Of a stretch of 41,601 nucleotides of DNA, positions 26,221-34,667 are shown piece after piece. The position numbers and the translations under genes are program-made. The notes under the pieces were generated by a model. It did not search any database. It saw only the letters and a program-made list of their open reading frames with translations, and was not told the DNA's origin. Each line of letters starts with the position of its first letter. Within the stretch, counting starts at the first letter, position 1. This DNA is from Candidatus Hydrogenedens sp. (GTDB lineage Bacteria > Hydrogenedentota > Hydrogenedentia > Hydrogenedentales > Hydrogenedentaceae): contig DAOSUS010000024.1 of the NCBI GenBank assembly GCA_035378955.1, positions 1 through 41,601 of the forward strand. Reading direction: 5' to 3'.

Positions 26221-29200
26221 TTATTTTACGGAAGACTTTTTTGATTTTTTGTAATAGAAACCTATCAACAGAAGGGATACGAATAATACATCACCAAACA
26301 TATTGCTTTCATCATAAGAAATACGGCCACAGGAGATAATGAAACGCCTTTTTGGTGGTTCAGGTTCCGGGGTGGTTTCTTCATAAAATTCAAATGCCTG
26401 AGACAAAGATGATGCTCCACCTGCAGTTTGGATGTATACATCAACGGTACCGGGTAAACTTTGAGGTGTTATAACTTCTATCTCTGTCTCACTGATAAGA
26501 CGGAAAGACGGCACGGGAATTCCACCAAATTTTATACTGATTATTCCGACAAAGCCATTACCTCTAATGCGAACCGGTTCGCCTCCTGTTATTTTTCCAC
26601 GATTTGGGTATATGCTGGTAATCTGAGGTTGTCCCACCACATAAATAATGGGAGAAACAGCTTCTTCACCAACGATATTTCCTAAGGATATAGGAATTAC
26701 GCGGAAATACCAGATATCACCCCCTTTTGTAACATTTGTGGGAACGGTAAGATAATTGGTAAGAGAAGGTATCATCTCGTGATTACGGAACCAGTAAAGA
26801 ATGCTAAGCCCTTCTGCGTATTGTGTTGGATTTTGAACCATTAAGGGATGGACATAGTCATAACTTGCAACCAAGGGCCTGCCTGCGGAAACTACACGAG
26901 ACGCAGAAGTATCTTCTGCGGGAGATTGTGAAGATATACGCAGATTTAATGCCTGCGGTTTCACGATTATCGGGTTAACAATAATGGGTATGTCCTGATA
27001 TGCGTATTGGTCACCTAATCGTGCAAGGACCCTCAAAGAATAAGAGCCTGTATCTTCCTGCTTTGGTAACCATGAGAATTTTCCTTTACCGTTTTTAAGG
27101 TCGGCAAACGGCGGGACATCATCTCGCAGCCATGTAGCATATAACTGGGGAACGCTACCACCTGTAAACCATGTCTTTACTTCAAAACTAATATTCTGGT
27201 TTGGCAAAACGGTGTATAGAGGAGATGGATCAAAACTTAACCGCGTTGAAGCAAATGGAAGTTGTGCAAAATTTGTATATCTCTGCAATGAATACGGAAT
27301 AGTAGTTGAAAGTAATTGTCCCGGGTCTACGGGAACACCTCTACCATCGGATAGTCCCACAATACAAGAATTCGGGTCTAATTGTAGGTAGGTAATTCGA
27401 ATATGTCCACTAAAGAAGAGTTCTACCTGAACCGACGAACCTGGATTGGCACCGGATAACGAATTTGGAATGCCTCCTGCTGCATCTTTCGGGACATTCT
27501 CAAATGTAATAACAAATCGGTCTGGCAATCTTCTTGTCCATACCTCTCCCGCAGAATCCGGAGCAAGGTCGCTGAACAAGAAGGAAATACGAGGAATTGC
27601 AAAATGGCTGGAAAGACTTGGAAAATTCTTGGTGCTTTCTAAAGCCACCGGAACAAAAGATATATATCCATTGGCTCCCAGATATATTGTCCCATATTTC
27701 TTACCAAAGAACGGGAATTGAACATCTGTCAGATTAAAACTAATAAGCCCGTTCGTGGAAAGAGGAATTATATATGAACTCCCTGTGGCATCCTGCCGTT
27801 TCACGGGGAAGGAAAAGACCTCCGGGATAAATATAGCATCGTAATTATAATATCCTCCCAAATATTTATTTCCATCTAAAGGATTAACAGGCGCCCCGGT
27901 AGGGATAAAATAAATCTGACTATAAAAAATCTCTTTTGCTACCGGCTCTCTTGGGTCTAATGATTTAAATTCTTGTGTCAAAACCTGCGGAGCATAACTC
28001 CCTGCCACAGCACTGTCATACAGTTCTACCGGTGGAAGTTCGACCATATCTACAAACAGCGAATAAAAATACTCAATACCCGAAGAAACATTTACATCCA
28101 GAAAATACGAGTCTTTGCCTTCAAAAATCTTGTCTCCATCCACAGTGCTGGTTGGATAACTTCCTGCCTTTTTAACCAGAGTAACTTGACTGTATGCATC
28201 CGCTGGAGGAGGTGTCCATGACAATAAAATAGCCGGGGTATCGTCATCCATTAAAAGGGCTGTAGCACGAAAATCACGGGCACTCATTTCATCGGATTCT
28301 TCTGGCAATATTTCTACGGCACTTAATGCACGACTAATATTAAAACGGTCTTCAATAGATAAACCTTGTGATAAGGCGGAGGCATTTAAGGCTAACGATA
28401 ACATGGTATAATCTGCCACAGGAGGTAATAATTCCAAAGCACCATAAAATAACTTTGCTGTCCGAACAATTCCAAAACCCCGTACCTGTTCACCATTAAA
28501 AGTATCCCCATCTGTAAGCAAATAGGCCAGCTTGTTTCCTACCCCGCTATTTGTATGAACTCCTCCATAATCTTCAAGAGATAAAGAAGTGGTTTTTATA
28601 AAAAGTGGACTATTGTAACGGTCAGGCTGGTTATAAATGGTCGGGTCTTTCATACTCCTTATAGCAGTTCCTCCTTGATTACCTTCCCAGGTTACCCCTG
28701 AAGGAAGTTCTTCACCAATTAACCAGCGAACGGCATCTGTATCTACCCCCTTTTCATTTGTCAAATCTACAAATTCGCCCCACATATCGCACATACTTTC
28801 TGTTATGGCTCCCGGTTCACCGAAATAGATCAGATCGGCAACATTTTCTACTACCGAATGGGTATATTCATGAGCAACAACATCATCAACACAAAAACCT
28901 GTTCCAATCCAGAAAATTTTTCGTGTAGGGTCCCAATATGCATTCTGGATAGGGATTCGAACAACCGCTCGAAGGGTTGCCCCTTTATCATCATAACTAT
29001 CACGGTCATGATTTACGGCGAAGAAATTATAAGCATCCCCTAAATAATTAAATACATTATCTACATCAGCGATTCCTGTTTCTTTATCCCCTTCTTTCCG
29101 TGCTATGGTCGTTGGTATATTATAAGAACCATTGGCATCATAAATTTCCCGTTCAATAACGGCAGAGTGCAGAGGATAATTTAACCGAATTTCTCCTGTA

Positions 29201-29928
29201 ATAGCATCAACCAGTAAACGATAAACTTTTTTCTCTTCACTGTTCGTTATCAATGTAACTATATACACAACACAGGTAGCCCCCGATTGTTTTAACATTC
29301 CAGGGTCATATACAGCCAGATAGGTCTCTTCTACTCCTTTTATATCCTGATTCTGCAAATCGTTATTGTTATCTAATATAAATCGGACAGCCTGCTCTTC
29401 TGCCTTTGTCTTATCCACAGGAAACGGTTGAGAAAAATCTATATTTGTTAGCCCTGTGTCATCTCGTAATACATCACAAGAAATGGCTACAATTTTCCCA
29501 TCTCTTGTTATTTTTACAACAATCCCCGAACCAAAGACTGGCAAAGACATATAATTCTGGGTTATTCGAACAATCGAGTAATCCTCTTTTTCCTGTATAG
29601 ATTTAATTTCTAAAGTCGTTTTATCATCTATCCCGCTAAACGCATGAATATTCTGTTCTATATACTCCTTTACAGCACTGCTTATATCAAATGATTTCTG
29701 TCCTATCGCAGGAGTAGCAAAATATCCACCTTTCGGAGCAGAAAGAAATCTTATAAAGCCTCTTGTATTTTTATGAACAATCGGCATTTCCGTTGTCCCT
29801 GCTCCCTGATAGGTGCTTAATATTTTTGCAACGGATTGAGGGTCTGCTTCTTTTAAATTTTGGGAAAAAGCAGTGAAACAAAAACCTACGGCAAATATTA
29901 ATAAAAAGAACATGAAATATCGTCGCAT
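26221..29928 (-). CDS. Multidomain M4 (thermolysin-family) metalloprotease with C-terminal membrane tail
   Basis: 1235 residues. A signal peptide is followed by an FTP/PepSY propeptide (to about residue 220). The M4 catalytic domain then has HEYTH at 353-357, the third zinc ligand Glu377 in GAITE, and later GGVHTNSGVGNKLAYLL. Next come a fibronectin-like segment (about 570-650), a beta module with FFGKKYGTIYLGANGYISF, Ig-like stretches and an IPT/TIG domain near 1100-1180 (ITSIYPNRGKITGGEPV). The end is unusual: FIISCGRISYDES, a hydrophobic segment (VLFVSLLLIGFYY) and KKSKKSSVK. This layout resembles C-terminal sorting or anchoring signals. It is the first gene of a three-gene minus-strand run. 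The protease probably matures by loss of the propeptide and acts outside the cell. Confidence 0.93.
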   Translation of the reverse strand: MRRYFMFFLLIFAVGFCFTAFSQNLKEADPQSVAKILSTYQGAGTTEMPIVHKNTRGFIRFLSAPKGGYFATPAIGQKSFDISSAVKEYIEQNIHAFSGIDDKTTLEIKSIQEKEDYSIVRITQNYMSLPVFGSGIVVKITRDGKIVAISCDVLRDDTGLTNIDFSQPFPVDKTKAEEQAVRFILDNNNDLQNQDIKGVEETYLAVYDPGMLKQSGATCVVYIVTLITNSEEKKVYRLLVDAITGEIRLNYPLHSAVIEREIYDANGSYNIPTTIARKEGDKETGIADVDNVFNYLGDAYNFFAVNHDRDSYDDKGATLRAVVRIPIQNAYWDPTRKIFWIGTGFCVDDVVAHEYTHSVVENVADLIYFGEPGAITESMCDMWGEFVDLTNEKGVDTDAVRWLIGEELPSGVTWEGNQGGTAIRSMKDPTIYNQPDRYNSPLFIKTTSLSLEDYGGVHTNSGVGNKLAYLLTDGDTFNGEQVRGFGIVRTAKLFYGALELLPPVADYTMLSLALNASALSQGLSIEDRFNISRALSAVEILPEESDEMSARDFRATALLMDDDTPAILLSWTPPPADAYSQVTLVKKAGSYPTSTVDGDKIFEGKDSYFLDVNVSSGIEYFYSLFVDMVELPPVELYDSAVAGSYAPQVLTQEFKSLDPREPVAKEIFYSQIYFIPTGAPVNPLDGNKYLGGYYNYDAIFIPEVFSFPVKRQDATGSSYIIPLSTNGLISFNLTDVQFPFFGKKYGTIYLGANGYISFVPVALESTKNFPSLSSHFAIPRISFLFSDLAPDSAGEVWTRRLPDRFVITFENVPKDAAGGIPNSLSGANPGSSVQVELFFSGHIRITYLQLDPNSCIVGLSDGRGVPVDPGQLLSTTIPYSLQRYTNFAQLPFASTRLSFDPSPLYTVLPNQNISFEVKTWFTGGSVPQLYATWLRDDVPPFADLKNGKGKFSWLPKQEDTGSYSLRVLARLGDQYAYQDIPIIVNPIIVKPQALNLRISSQSPAEDTSASRVVSAGRPLVASYDYVHPLMVQNPTQYAEGLSILYWFRNHEMIPSLTNYLTVPTNVTKGGDIWYFRVIPISLGNIVGEEAVSPIIYVVGQPQITSIYPNRGKITGGEPVRIRGNGFVGIISIKFGGIPVPSFRLISETEIEVITPQSLPGTVDVYIQTAGGASSLSQAFEFYEETTPEPEPPKRRFIISCGRISYDESNMFGDVLFVSLLLIGFYYKKSKKSSVK

Positions 29929-30272
29929 AATACTAATTCTCCAGAAAAGTTTTATCTATTATATCCTAATACCTATCTTTTTTGTGAATTCCTTATATTC
30001 AAATTTTACATTCAACCTTGAATATCCTACTCTTATTTTTACAATAGAATAGATAGGAATGTCAAGAAAAATATTGACAAATTTTCAAAGTTTTATTATA
30101 TCAAATCAGTATTTAAACTTTTATCCTTTTCGTTAATATTTTTTTAATTTTTATCTTAAATTATAATACACTTCCTTATTAAATATGTTATCATGAAATA
30201 GACACAAGATAAAATTAGTTAAGTAGGATTCGAATTCCTAAATAAAATTATTAAAATTGGAAGGTAACCATT
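29929..30272. other. Divergent intergenic region (344 bp)
   Basis: This very AT-rich region separates the M4 protease (minus) from the phosphatase regulator (plus). It holds a candidate plus-strand promoter (30074-30102) and a partial dyad TAGGA-N7-TCCTA at 30224-30240. The plus-strand ATG has GGAAGG just upstream. I see no open frame or RNA gene in it. Confidence 0.6.
30074..30102 (+). promoter_or_regulatory. Candidate housekeeping promoter for the REC-phosphatase-STAS gene
   Basis: An exact TTGACA (30074-30079), a 17-nt spacer and TATATC (30097-30102). Transcription would start about 160 nt before the ATG, leaving a long leader that contains the TAGGA/TCCTA dyad. The -10 matches only four of six bases. 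Confidence 0.4.
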
Positions 30273-32060
30273 ATGAAACCTTCATTATTGATTGTAGATG
30301 ATGAACCCTCTATATTGCTTATGATGGAACGAGTCCTGACCAGTCGGGGATATGATGTGCAGACCTGCAAATCTGCTGAAATGGCGATGTCTATATTGAT
30401 GCAACAAAATTTTGACCTTGTCTTGATTGACCTTTATTTAGAAGGAAAAATGGATGGCTTTGCGTTAATGTCCTGGTTAAATGAAAACAAACCTCATTTA
30501 ATAAAAATCGTTCTTTCGGGAACAACCAAGATACAGGATGTTGTCAATGCGGTTCATCAGGGTGCTTATGATTTCATTCTAAAACCTATTGATTCATGGG
30601 ATATGTTTACACTCCAGATAAACCGTGCCATCGAACATAAACGGATAAAGGAACATAATGAACAATTATTAGAAGAGATACAAAAGAAAAACATTGAACT
30701 GGAAAATCGGCTTGCAGAATTAGAATTAGCTTATCAACTGGTTCAGGCACAAACGGAAGTATTTCAGCAAGACCTTCGAAGGGCAGAACGAATTCAGAGA
30801 GCACTCCTCCCTAAAATTGTTCCTAAACATCAGCAAATTTCTACCGCCGTATATTATCTCCCATTAAATCGTATTGGTGGAGATATGGTAGATATTTTAC
30901 CTTTAGATGAAGAACATATCGGGATATATATTGCAGACACATCGGGACACGGGATAGGTTCTGCTCTGGTAACAACTTTTTTAAAATATGCATTCCAGCC
31001 CAAATGTGTAAATAACGGCAAAGGGCACCGAATTATTTCGCCTCAGGAACTCTTAAAGGAATTAAACGAAAAATTAGTCTATGGTCCCTTTGGATATGAA
31101 ATGTTTATGTCCCTTTGTTATGCCGTCATTGATTTATCAATGCAAACCATAGAAATTTGTAATGCCGGACATCCGTCTATTTTATGGAGACATCAAAAAA
31201 ACAACGATATTGAAATAATACGCGTTCCCGCACCAGCCTTAGGTATTGTATCCCGTGCTAAATTTACTTCGATGACTTTTTCATGGGATTGGGGCGACAC
31301 ATTTCTGTTCTATACAGATGGGATTGTAAATCTTCAAGACGACGAAGGAAATAAATTTACCCAACAAAACCTGGTTCAGTTATTGGAACAAGATACGGGA
31401 AATCCCCAGGAAATGCTTCAAAAGTTAGATAATGAGTTATCCCACTGGACAAAACAGAAATCACAAAAAGATGATATGACTCTTATCTGGTTTACATTGA
31501 AGGAACAGGAAAATCCCCAATTGATATATTTCCCCCTGCAAGAGACCTGCTCTTTGAATATCAACATATCCACACGAGGAATTCTGCATGCTATTCAATC
31601 GGATACCTGCTATATAAAAATTATTGGCACCGGCACATGGCGGGAAGCCTACGGAATGCATGACTTCCTGCAAAAACTTAAAGAAGAACGAAAAGACATT
31701 ACCCGCTGGGTTTTCGATTTCTCCGAATGTGCTCAATTGGAAAGCACTTTTTTTGGGGTTCTTCACCAACTATGTTACCTTTCGGAAAAGGAAAACTATC
31801 CACAAATTTCACTGCAAAATATCGGCCGTCCTCTTCTTAAAGAATTTAGCGAATTGGGCTTGGCAGATATTCTTGTTCACTTTTTGTTTGAACCGGAACC
31901 TCTTCCCGCTGAATTAAAGCCCGTGGCTATACCTGCTTCCCAGGAACGAATGGTTGATTTCATATTAAATGCTCACGAATTGCTTATCTCGGCCAACCCT
32001 CATAACGCACCCCGATTTGAACAATTGATTACCCTTCTCAAAGAAGAAAAGAAAAAATAA
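30273..32060 (+). CDS. Response regulator with SpoIIE/RsbU phosphatase and STAS domain in one chain
   Basis: 595 residues. A receiver domain (1-120) has VDDE at 8-11, the phosphoacceptor Asp53 in LIDLYLE, and the LSGTT and KP positions. A coiled-coil linker (about 120-170, ending RRAERIQRALLP) leads to a PPM/SpoIIE serine phosphatase (about 170-405) with GGDMVDILPLD, ADTSGHGIGSAL, NAGHPSILW, FYTDGI and QKDDMTLIW. The C-terminus holds a STAS-like domain (about 435-545): WVFDFSECAQLESTFFGVL places Ser491 at the usual phosphorylated position of anti-anti-sigma factors. In RsbU/RsbV systems the phosphatase dephosphorylates a separate STAS protein; here both sit in one polypeptide. No kinase/anti-sigma gene is adjacent. 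It is probably its own transcript. Confidence 0.9.
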   Translation: MKPSLLIVDDEPSILLMMERVLTSRGYDVQTCKSAEMAMSILMQQNFDLVLIDLYLEGKMDGFALMSWLNENKPHLIKIVLSGTTKIQDVVNAVHQGAYDFILKPIDSWDMFTLQINRAIEHKRIKEHNEQLLEEIQKKNIELENRLAELELAYQLVQAQTEVFQQDLRRAERIQRALLPKIVPKHQQISTAVYYLPLNRIGGDMVDILPLDEEHIGIYIADTSGHGIGSALVTTFLKYAFQPKCVNNGKGHRIISPQELLKELNEKLVYGPFGYEMFMSLCYAVIDLSMQTIEICNAGHPSILWRHQKNNDIEIIRVPAPALGIVSRAKFTSMTFSWDWGDTFLFYTDGIVNLQDDEGNKFTQQNLVQLLEQDTGNPQEMLQKLDNELSHWTKQKSQKDDMTLIWFTLKEQENPQLIYFPLQETCSLNINISTRGILHAIQSDTCYIKIIGTGTWREAYGMHDFLQKLKEERKDITRWVFDFSECAQLESTFFGVLHQLCYLSEKENYPQISLQNIGRPLLKEFSELGLADILVHFLFEPEPLPAELKPVAIPASQERMVDFILNAHELLISANPHNAPRFEQLITLLKEEKKK

Positions 32061-32146
32061 ATCCCCCAATTTTTAAGATATTGGCATTTCCTGTATAGTT
32101 ATAATATCCCTAAAAAGCAAATTAAAATAGAAGGAGCGAAAAAATT

Positions 32147-33634
32147 ATGGAATCCATTATGCAGTTCAATATGGAATATATTGTCAGTATCTTTTCTATT
32201 GTTTTATTACCTACGATTTTCCTTCTAACCATTTTCCTATTATTCCTTTTCTTAAAGTACTTGAAAAATTATAAAACCGAACTTACAGAAATAACACAGA
32301 ATATTCAGAAAATAAGCGAGTTTTATTCAATAATGAACAAAACCTTTTTAGACGAAACAAGCAGAAACCGAACAGAGATTTTGAATGGTATCCATACAAC
32401 ACTAAATTCCCTTTCTCAAAAACAATTAGAAAGTTTAAGGATTTTCTCGGATAATTTGAACCAACTCACACAACTAAACTCGAAGCATTTAACAGATATT
32501 AACGAAACACTTAAAAATGAAATTCAAAAATTGAATGTAAATACAAATTCCACATTAAAAGACCTATCGCAATCTCAGTTAGAACAACTAAAAGCGTTTA
32601 CAGAAAACTTAAATCAGTTAATACAACTCAATGCAAAGCAATTAACAGATATGAATGAAACCCTTAAAAATGAAATTCGCCATTTACAGGAAAAGAATGA
32701 CGCTAAATTGGAAGAGATGAGGAAAACGGTGGATGAGAAACTTCAAACGACCCTTGAAAATCGGCTCACCCAATCATTTAAAACGGTTAGTGAACAATTG
32801 GAAAGTGTTTATAAAGGTCTGGGTGAAATGAAAACGCTCGCCTCGGATATTGGAGACTTGAAACGAGTTCTTACAAATGTTAAACAACGGGGTGTTTTTG
32901 GTGAGTTACAGTTGGAAGGAATTCTTGAAGATATTCTTACACCTCAACAATATGAAAAGAATGCTCATATCAAACGCAACACAACGGTTGAATTTGCAAT
33001 AAAAATTCCCGCCAAAGATGAAAGCAATAAATACATCCTGTTACCTATTGACTCCAAATTTCCGCGAGAAGATTATGAACGGATTTTGTCTGCACAGGAA
33101 AACGCAGACCCGAATGCATTGAGCGAGGCCGTAAAATCGTTATCTAACCGTATTACAGGAGAAGCCAAAGATATTAGTGAAAAATACATTGACCCACCCC
33201 ATACAACGGATTTTGCCATTATGTTTCTGCCTGTGGAAGGACTGTTTGCCGAGGTTTTGCGGATACCCGGCCTTTTCGAAAAGATACGAAAAGATTGGAA
33301 TGTTATTATCACAGGACCTACCACAATTACCGCTATACTGAATAGCCTACAAATGGGATTTCGAACCCTAGCTATAGAGAAAAAATCACAGGAGGTTTGG
33401 AAAGTTTTAGGCGCCGTCAAAACAGAGTTTAAGAAGTTTAACGATTTATTAACCAAAACAAGAGAGAAATTAGAATCAGCGGCAAGTGAAATTGAGAAGG
33501 CACAAAAGCGGACCCAGATGATAGACCGAAAACTCAAAGGGGTTGAGCAATTAGATATGAATGAATCTCAAAGAATCCTTGCCTTAGATAATTTAGATAA
33601 TTCAGAAGAGATAGACATATTAGACGAAAATTAG
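32147..33634 (+). CDS. rmuC: RmuC family protein
   Basis: 495 residues. An N-terminal membrane segment (FLLTIFLLFLFLKYL) is followed by a long coiled coil and then the RmuC nuclease-like domain (VKQRGVFGELQLEGILEDIL, LPIDSKFP, FAIMFLPVEGLFAEVL, VIITGPTTITAILN, QEVWKVLGAVKTEF). RmuC limits recombination at inverted repeats and is placed in a PD-(D/E)XK-like superfamily; its exact activity is unsettled. AAGGAG lies 10 nt before the ATG. The coiled coil contains a 51-residue tandem duplication (see repeat). The stop codon overlaps that of the convergent pseudopilin gene by 3 nt. Confidence 0.95.
   Translation: MESIMQFNMEYIVSIFSIVLLPTIFLLTIFLLFLFLKYLKNYKTELTEITQNIQKISEFYSIMNKTFLDETSRNRTEILNGIHTTLNSLSQKQLESLRIFSDNLNQLTQLNSKHLTDINETLKNEIQKLNVNTNSTLKDLSQSQLEQLKAFTENLNQLIQLNAKQLTDMNETLKNEIRHLQEKNDAKLEEMRKTVDEKLQTTLENRLTQSFKTVSEQLESVYKGLGEMKTLASDIGDLKRVLTNVKQRGVFGELQLEGILEDILTPQQYEKNAHIKRNTTVEFAIKIPAKDESNKYILLPIDSKFPREDYERILSAQENADPNALSEAVKSLSNRITGEAKDISEKYIDPPHTTDFAIMFLPVEGLFAEVLRIPGLFEKIRKDWNVIITGPTTITAILNSLQMGFRTLAIEKKSQEVWKVLGAVKTEFKKFNDLLTKTREKLESAASEIEKAQKRTQMIDRKLKGVEQLDMNESQRILALDNLDNSEEIDILDEN
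32411..32716 (+). repeat. 153-bp in-frame tandem duplication in the rmuC coiled coil
   Basis: Residues 89-139 and 140-190 of RmuC are two copies of a 51-residue unit. The paired segments are LSQKQLESLRIFSDNLNQL and LSQSQLEQLKAFTENLNQL, then LTDINETLKNEI and LTDMNETLKNEI. The DNA copies have diverged, so the duplication is not recent. Confidence 0.85.
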
Positions 33635-34611
33635 AACATACTATAATCTATCTTTTCTAAAGCGTTCGTTGCCGCAGCAACACCACCATTTACGGGTGCC
33701 GGTCCTTTCTCCTGATACCTTAAAAACTCAACATGTCCATCAAAGAATAGAACATTAGAACCGCCGGGAATATGGTTATATAAGGACGGGTCGGAAGTCA
33801 GTTTATCCATCATTACCCATAAACTACTTTGTGCTTTGGCTGAACTTGCCGGGTTATTAATATCAGTAATGAGAAATCGTTCTATCCCTTCGCGCAGTCT
33901 ATAAATTGTATTTCCTCCTGCATTACCGATAGGCGGTTGACCTGTTAATGCCGCTGTGGTTGCCGATATGACAATATCATTGTCCCCTCTTCCATTCTCA
34001 TGATTAATAAAGAAAGGCAAAACGGCTTCTAACAAACCTTGTATTATCTGTGAAGGTGCTGTTCCATCAACAATATTCAAGAAAGGAACCAGCGTTAAAT
34101 TCGTTTGTGGGTCTGTTGTATCTCCACGGTCGAAAACCCAACCTAAATAATAATAGCTGGCTTGCATATTCCACATACCCCTTCCCCTTTTTGAACAAGG
34201 AACAGTTATATCTGTTTTTTCCGTAAATGGGCTTATCAAAGAGTCCGGAGTATGGGATGGGTCGGAAGGGCATAACAGAATATTTACATCAGTTAGATAT
34301 TCTGGATATATCATCTCTGGATGAGGTCCTGCCACAATGATAGATTTCATACCGGCTGAAGGAAATCCTGCTTGTTCACAATCCACCGCAGCCCTATAAT
34401 CCATAACTACTGGCGGATATTTGGCTCCTTTCGATTCGCCCGAGTACATCTTAAAAATGAGCCCCCATTGTTTTAAATTATTTTGACAGGACGCCCGACG
34501 AGCGGATTCTCGAGCCCGTGCTAAAGCAGGTAATAAAATAGCCGCCAAAATTCCTATGATAGCTATCGCTACCAATAATTCAATAAGTGTAAATCCCGAT
34601 TTCTTCTTCAT
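33631..34611 (-). CDS. Type II secretion-type pseudopilin with H-X-DG domain (second copy)
   Basis: 326 residues. A short leader MKKKSG is followed by the prepilin helix FTLIELLVAIAIIGILAAIL, then LARARESARRASCQNNLKQ. The C-terminus has the signature NHIPGGSNVLFFDGHVEF of the H-X9-DG group. It shares this layout, plus segments such as MIYPEYLTDVNILLCPSD and YRLREGIERFL, with the paralogue at 13390-14343. The leader here is short and canonical. Central regions differ in length and sequence. It is convergent with rmuC, with overlapping stops and no terminator between. No secretion ATPase, platform or prepilin peptidase gene is in the window. Confidence 0.92.
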   Translation of the reverse strand: MKKKSGFTLIELLVAIAIIGILAAILLPALARARESARRASCQNNLKQWGLIFKMYSGESKGAKYPPVVMDYRAAVDCEQAGFPSAGMKSIIVAGPHPEMIYPEYLTDVNILLCPSDPSHTPDSLISPFTEKTDITVPCSKRGRGMWNMQASYYYLGWVFDRGDTTDPQTNLTLVPFLNIVDGTAPSQIIQGLLEAVLPFFINHENGRGDNDIVISATTAALTGQPPIGNAGGNTIYRLREGIERFLITDINNPASSAKAQSSLWVMMDKLTSDPSLYNHIPGGSNVLFFDGHVEFLRYQEKGPAPVNGGVAAATNALEKIDYSMF

Positions 34612-34667
34612 AAAAAACAGACCTTATTTTTGGATTATGACATAACGGATTAAAATTTTACATAGAT

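Noticed and set aside
32081..32105. Sigma-54 or housekeeping promoter ahead of rmuC (TTGGCA ... TATAAT)
   Set aside because: The spacing is 13 nt, too short for a housekeeping promoter, and the GC element of a sigma-54 -12 site is missing.
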